A stretch of 64,000 nucleotides of DNA, taken from Methylotuvimicrobium sp. KM2 (lineage in GTDB: Bacteria > Pseudomonadota > Gammaproteobacteria > Methylococcales > Methylomonadaceae). The notes below the pieces were generated by a model. It was not told where the DNA came from. It saw nothing but the letters and a program-made list of their open reading frames with translations, and ran no database searches. Below, in pieces: positions 62,369 through 64,000 of the stretch. Position 1 is the stretch's first letter, and each line of letters opens with the position of its first letter. Location: assembly GCF_038051925.1 (NCBI RefSeq), contig NZ_CP150634.1, positions 3,914,300-3,978,299 on the forward strand. The letters run 5' to 3'. The position numbers and the translations under genes were made by a program.

Positions 62369-64000
62369 ATGAATAATAGCGCTCTCGCAAAAGAAATCGG
62401 TGCTCAGCACTACGCCACGCAACTGACCGGCTACGATGAAATGTATGCCGATAAAGGCAAAGTACTGCCTTATTGGGAACATTTCATGAATTCGATCGAG
62501 CAAATCGGTCGTGACGAATTGGAGCACCGCCGCCGCGAAGCCCAGCGTTTATTGCGTGAAAACGGCGTAACTTATAACGTTTATGCCGACGCGCAAAGCC
62601 TGAGCCGGCCATGGAAACTCGACCCGATTCCGCTGTTGATCAGCAGTGAAGAATGGGCCGTGATCGAGGCAGGTTTGATACAGCGCGCCGAATTGTTCAA
62701 CCTAATATTGAAAGACATTTACGGCGAGCAAAGCCTCCTGAAAAAAGGTTTGTTACCGGTCGAACTGGTTTACGGTCATGAAGGTTTCCTAAGACCCTGC
62801 GTCGGAACTTTGCCCGATACCGAGCGACAATTATTTCTATATTCCGCCAACTTGGCTCGAGGACCGGACGGGCGCATGTGGGTACTGGACGACCGTACTC
62901 AAGCGCCTTCGGGAGCCGGCTACGCGTTAGAAAACCGGTCGGTGATGACGCGCGTACTGCCTGATTTGTTCGGCGAATCGCAGGTTCATCGTCTCGCCGG
63001 TTTTTTCCGCGCGCTTCGAACCGGATTGGCAAACCGATCCCCGACCTCCAGGGCCGATTCCAGAATCGTCGTGTTGACGCCGGGTCCTTTCAACGAAACC
63101 TATTTCGAGCATGCTTATTTATCGTCGCAACTCGGTTACACCTTGGCGCAAGGCGACGACCTAACCGTCAGAGACGGACGGGTTTGGCTAAAGTCTGTGC
63201 AAGGACTGCAACAAGTCGACGTCATCTTACGGCGCGTCGACGATTCGTTTTGCGATCCCTTGGAATTAAAATCCATCTCGCGCCTAGGTGTCGCCGGGCT
63301 TTTGGAAGCGGTCAGACGCGGCAATGTCGCGGTCGCCAATCCTTTGGGCAGCAGCGTTTTGGAAAACAATGCTTTATTGGCTTTTTTACCCAGACTGTCG
63401 CGCCATTTGTTAGGCCAAGAATTATTATTGCCGTCGGTGGCCACTTGGTGGTGCGGACAACGCCGGGAATGCAACTTCGTACTGGAAAATCTCGGCCGCT
63501 TGGTGATTAAACAAATCGACCGAGCCTCCGGTATTCACGCAGTATTCGGCGCCAACTTAAGCTCCCAGGAAAAAAGTCAATTACGCGCTGCGATTCTGGC
63601 TAAACCTTATTTGTATGTCGGGCAGGAACAGGTCGGTTTTTCAACGGTACCGGCTTTCGTGGACGGGCAAATCGCACCGCGCAATGCGATTCTTCGTAAT
63701 TTCGTCGTCGCCGGTGAGGATGGTTATCAAGCAATGCCCGGCGGCTTGACGCGGATTTCCCCCCTCAAAGATAATTTGGTCGTCTCGAACCAGGCCGGCG
63801 GCATCAGCAAAGATACCTGGGTGCTGGCGGACCAACCCGATCAACAAGTCAGCATTTGGTTGCAACCGCGCCGAGATCATATTGTCGAGGCGATCAACGA
63901 GCCCTTGCCAAGCCGAGCCGCAGATAATCTGTATTGGGTCGGCCGTAATCTGGAACGCATCGAATCCGCCGCGAGATTGCTCCGAACCGTGCTGCAAAAA
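62369..64000 (+). CDS. Circularly permuted ATP-grasp/alpha-E fusion protein (3' end beyond window)
   Basis: 544 codons are visible from ATG 62369, open to the right edge. The circularly permuted type 2 ATP-grasp domain covers about residues 25-505: RPWKLDPIPLLISSEEWAVIEAGLIQRAELFNLILKDIYGEQ, ALENRSVMTRVLPDLFGES, VDVILRRVDDSFCDPLELK, QEQVGFSTVPAFVDGQIAPRNAILRNFVV. The alpha-E (DUF403) domain begins SRAADNLYWVGRNLERIESAARLLR near 515. The ATP-grasp part is predicted to be a peptide/amide ligase. Fusion of the two domains in one chain is a known variant. The gene is paired with the upstream transglutaminase; together they fit the predicted peptide-ligation system. Repeats separate them by 660 bp. 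Confidence 0.9.
   Translation, partial: MNNSALAKEIGAQHYATQLTGYDEMYADKGKVLPYWEHFMNSIEQIGRDELEHRRREAQRLLRENGVTYNVYADAQSLSRPWKLDPIPLLISSEEWAVIEAGLIQRAELFNLILKDIYGEQSLLKKGLLPVELVYGHEGFLRPCVGTLPDTERQLFLYSANLARGPDGRMWVLDDRTQAPSGAGYALENRSVMTRVLPDLFGESQVHRLAGFFRALRTGLANRSPTSRADSRIVVLTPGPFNETYFEHAYLSSQLGYTLAQGDDLTVRDGRVWLKSVQGLQQVDVILRRVDDSFCDPLELKSISRLGVAGLLEAVRRGNVAVANPLGSSVLENNALLAFLPRLSRHLLGQELLLPSVATWWCGQRRECNFVLENLGRLVIKQIDRASGIHAVFGANLSSQEKSQLRAAILAKPYLYVGQEQVGFSTVPAFVDGQIAPRNAILRNFVVAGEDGYQAMPGGLTRISPLKDNLVVSNQAGGISKDTWVLADQPDQQVSIWLQPRRDHIVEAINEPLPSRAADNLYWVGRNLERIESAARLLRTVLQK

Overview
The window reads as chromosomal DNA of a gammaproteobacterial (type I) methanotroph, most like the Methylomicrobium/Methylotuvimicrobium group of Methylococcaceae. 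The housekeeping genes are gammaproteobacterial (scpAB-rluB, tsaB, yoaA, lpxD, gcvR-bcp, phosphomannomutase). They sit beside a set of assimilatory serine-cycle and C1 genes: serine-glyoxylate aminotransferase, hydroxypyruvate reductase, malate dehydrogenase, malate thiokinase, malyl-CoA lyase, MtdA, glycerate kinase, GlyA and formate-THF ligase. The genus is an inference from gene content; no rRNA or tRNA gene was seen.

Layout. 1-8.4 kb: minus-strand housekeeping genes (rluB cut by the left edge, scpB, scpA, site-2 protease, YciO/TsaC-like, tsaB, yoaA, lpxD). 8.9-16 kb: plus-strand fusA paralogue, QEGLA-motif metallopeptidase, mlaC-like, gcvR, bcp, PIN-PhoH. 16.4-25.9 kb: AI-2E transporter, glgX, BepA-like M48 protease, a strong small-RNA candidate (21.9-22.1 kb), PQQ sugar dehydrogenase-like lipoprotein, retropepsin-like protease, HAD phosphatase. 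26.3-52.1 kb: the serine-cycle region. Minus-strand mcl-mtkA-mtkB diverges from sga. Then an 11-kb block (minor-pilin operon fimT-pilV-pilW-pilX-pilY1-pilE, a complete IS4-family element and an Rpn-family nuclease gene) separates sga from hprA. mdh, mtdA-gck and glyA-ftfL follow. 52.8-64 kb: Uma2 nuclease and phosphomannomutase, three uncharacterised genes (one with a displaced 5' end), then a transglutaminase/DUF2126 protein and a circularly permuted ATP-grasp/alpha-E protein cut by the right edge.

How the genes work together. The C1 genes would convert formate to formyl-THF (FtfL), handle methylene-H4F/H4MPT oxidation-reduction (MtdA), add C1 to glycine (GlyA), and then run serine to hydroxypyruvate to glycerate to 2-phosphoglycerate (Sga, HprA, Gck) and malate to malyl-CoA to acetyl-CoA plus glyoxylate (MtkAB, Mcl). 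PEP carboxylase and methenyl-H4F cyclohydrolase (fch) are not in the window.

The most unusual feature is the intergenic DNA. Nearly every gap is filled with small dispersed palindromic elements. Several can be delimited to the base because they are flanked by target-site duplications or because empty and filled versions coexist: a 146-175 bp family with 5-bp duplications, a 177-bp element with 9-bp duplications, a 208-bp element with 10-bp duplications, and an 89-bp core repeat that in several copies carries a nested 65-bp palindrome with a 4-bp duplication. Heptanucleotide tandem arrays also occur. The other main finding is a promoter-to-terminator small RNA candidate with repeated AAYAAYAA (Hfq/Crc-type) motifs between hairpins.
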